A DNA stretch of 12,358 nt from Bacteroidales bacterium UBA1216 (GTDB taxonomy: Bacteria > Bacteroidota > Bacteroidia > Bacteroidales > Paludibacteraceae). The notes under the pieces are model-generated. The model was not told the DNA's origin. It searched no databases and saw only the letters and a list, made by a program, of their open reading frames with translations. The position numbers were made by a program, and so were the translations under genes. This document shows, piece by piece, positions 11,376 through 12,358 of the stretch. The stretch is taken from NCBI GenBank assembly GCA_002309255.1, contig DBXI01000040.1, positions 1-12,358 on the forward strand. The letters are read 5' to 3'. Position 1 is the first letter of the stretch. Each line of letters opens with the position of its first letter.

Positions 11376-11964
11376 TTATTGATTCAATACGATTGCTCCT
11401 TTGACGGTTAGCAGGTACTTCTGCCGCGGATGGTGGGGACTGTCCTGGTAAAGCATTCGAACATAACCGTTCGCTATAGCGGGATTGAGATAGTTCTCCA
11501 TAAACGTAGGGCGATGCTTTAATTCGATCCTCCCCATGATGTCTTTAATTGATAATTTCTCGCGACCGATTGCTTGAATCAGACGAATGGTGTTTTCGTC
11601 ATCTATCTTAAGTGGGGTCTCTAAACTTGTCAGGGTACTTGTGGGGGTGCTTGTCGGGGTGTCTTTCCCGAACTTGTCCTGTACTTGCTCGGCACTTGTT
11701 CGGTACTTGTTCGGTTACCGCGTTCTGAACGCCTATATGCGATATATGCATATCTCTGTTGCGAAGGGGGATTCGTTCGCCTAACAGCAGATTGCGGAAG
11801 AATGCGACGAGAAACGAGTTAACGGGGGCAACAGACTTTTCCAAATTGCGATAATTGGCGCGTACCAAAGCATTGCGGAAAAACCAAGAGTCCTGCTTAA
11901 AAAGCGTATTGTCAACCTTTTGGAATCCTATTGAACGCAGATATTTAACTTTTTTCGCATGAGA
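11376..11964 (-). pseudogene. C-terminal remnant of a second Fic-type gene, frameshifted
   Basis: Two minus-strand frames together encode the C-terminal half of a Bacteroidetes Fic-type protein. The first (11964 down to about 11700) reads YLRSIGFQKVDNTLFKQDSW, then FFRNALVRANYRNLEK, FLVAFFRNLLLGERIPLRNR and VTEQVPNK. The second frame (to the TAA at 11376) reads KDTPTSTPTSTLTSLETP, then IRLIQAIGREKLSIKDIMGR, ELKHRPTFMENYLNPAI and RQKYLLTVKG, a winged-helix end. The break lies in an 11-nt minisatellite. Adding one unit would join the frames without a stop. The Fic core motif is missing because the frame is cut by a TAA at 11967-11965, where the inverted repeats begin. I treat it as a pseudogene; family assignment rests on remembered homologues and is fairly sure for the linker and C-terminal part. 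Confidence 0.75.
11625..11715. repeat. 11/12-nt minisatellite in the Fic remnant
   Basis: Eight units lie head to tail on the plus strand: three of 12 nt based on ACTTGTCAGGGT (11625-11660) and five of 11 nt based on ACTTGTTCGGT (11661-11715). The last two 11-nt units are identical. The 12-nt units keep the frame, while each 11-nt unit rotates it, so copy-number change switches the downstream frame. Confidence 0.85.
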
Positions 11965-11973
11965 TTATTGAGA
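11957..11973 (+). repeat. Direct repeat at the Fic truncation point, copy 1
   Basis: GCATGAGATTATTGAGA preceded by a T run resembles 12342-12358, GCATGAGACAGTTGAGA, at 14 of 17 positions, also preceded by a T run. The first copy coincides with the end of the Fic remnant. Confidence 0.5.
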
Positions 11974-12044
11974 CTTTGAGACTTTCGCTACAACAATTAG
12001 ATAATCATCGATTTGAGAACGTCCAAAAAGTCTCAAAGTATCAA
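11968..12044. repeat. Inverted repeat of 8-nt units
   Basis: The arm TTGAGACTTTGAGACTTT (11968-11985) pairs at 17 of 18 positions with 12027-12044 across a 41-nt loop. Each arm is itself two copies of an 8-nt unit (GAGACTTT on one side, TCAAAGTC-like on the other). Confidence 0.8.
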
Positions 12045-12206
12045 AGTTTCACGCAATTTTTTGCTTTCAAGCAGTCAAGCTTTCAGTAGCCTGAGAGTGG
12101 GTTAATGACCAACCAACCTCCAAGTAACTTCTAACTAATCACTAACGCTATCCCCTGTTTTTCGTTGTGACTTTCTTTGAAACTATGCATGTATAAAAAT
12201 ATGCAC

Positions 12207-12260
12207 TGGCGGAAGTGGCGGAAATGGCGATATCGCCAATATCGTCAATATCGCCATGTA
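12207..12260. repeat. Inverted repeat of 9-nt units with central palindrome
   Basis: Six 9-nt units run without interruption: TGGCGGAAG, TGGCGGAAA, TGGCGATAT, then CGCCAATAT, CGTCAATAT and CGCCATGTA. The two halves are imperfect reverse complements around the perfect palindrome TGGCGATATCGCCA (12225-12238). Confidence 0.85.
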
Positions 12261-12269
12261 AAAAAATAT

Positions 12270-12329
12270 GACCAAGTTGACTAAGTTGACCAACTAAATG
12301 CGAACTTGGTCAAGATGGTCAAGTTGGTC
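12270..12329. repeat. Second inverted repeat of 9-nt units
   Basis: Left arm 12270-12293 consists of units GACCAAGTT, GACTAAGTT, GACCAA; right arm 12306-12329 consists of TTGGTCAAG, ATGGTCAAG, TTGGTC. They pair at 20 of 24 positions around a 12-nt loop. Confidence 0.85.
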
Positions 12330-12341
12330 AAGCAAATTTTT

Positions 12342-12358
12342 GCATGAGACAGTTGAGA
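12342..12358 (+). repeat. Direct repeat, copy 2
   Basis: GCATGAGACAGTTGAGA at the window end resembles 11957-11973 and may begin a further array outside the window. Confidence 0.45.

Noticed and set aside
11957..12329. CRISPR array suggested by the many short repeats at the right end
   Set aside because: Units are 8-9 nt, adjoining, and arranged as inverted halves; there are no 20-40 nt direct repeats with unique spacers and no cas genes.

Overview
The window comes from a member of the Bacteroidales (Bacteroidetes). The promoters fit the Bacteroidetes form (TTTG or TTG, about 20 nt, then TAnnTTTG), Shine-Dalgarno sequences are largely absent, and the gene content is typical of the order (PCMD-domain protein, DUF3467, LolA-like carrier, uridine-phosphorylase-type enzyme). 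I cannot name a genus.

Left part (1-3320), more A+T-rich and accessory in character, all genes on the minus strand: a class II Fic protein with an N-terminal DNA-binding-like segment and palindromes in its promoter; about 0.5 kb with no recognisable gene; then a two-gene unit of exported proteins (a PEGA-like protein followed by a small predicted beta-sandwich protein) closed by a strong hairpin terminator. A nested 129-bp inverted repeat separates this from the next block.

Middle (3317-11267), G+C-richer and housekeeping-like. The minus strand carries, in transcription order from 8051 leftwards: an SGNH/rhamnogalacturonan-acetylesterase-like protein lacking its catalytic residues, a PCMD protein, a family 2 glycosyltransferase, DUF3467, a uridine-phosphorylase-like enzyme, and a 50-residue small protein. 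From a divergent, mirror-image promoter region (8121-8297) the plus strand carries a LolA-like protein, triosephosphate isomerase, a gamma-class carbonic anhydrase, and a three-gene YtxH / DUF1469 (YqjE-like) / small-membrane-protein module, closed by a hairpin terminator at 11305-11337.

Right part (11340-12358): the C-terminal remnant of a second Fic-type gene, broken in an 11-nt minisatellite where one extra repeat unit would restore the frame, followed by three consecutive inverted repeats built from 8- or 9-nt units.

The most unusual property of the window is its load of short-period (7-, 8-, 9-, 11- and 16-nt) repeats. They sit between genes, across start and stop codons, and inside coding sequence. 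The glycosyltransferase alone contains three repeat-derived peptide segments, and a 27-nt block recurs exactly in opposite orientations 4.8 kb apart.
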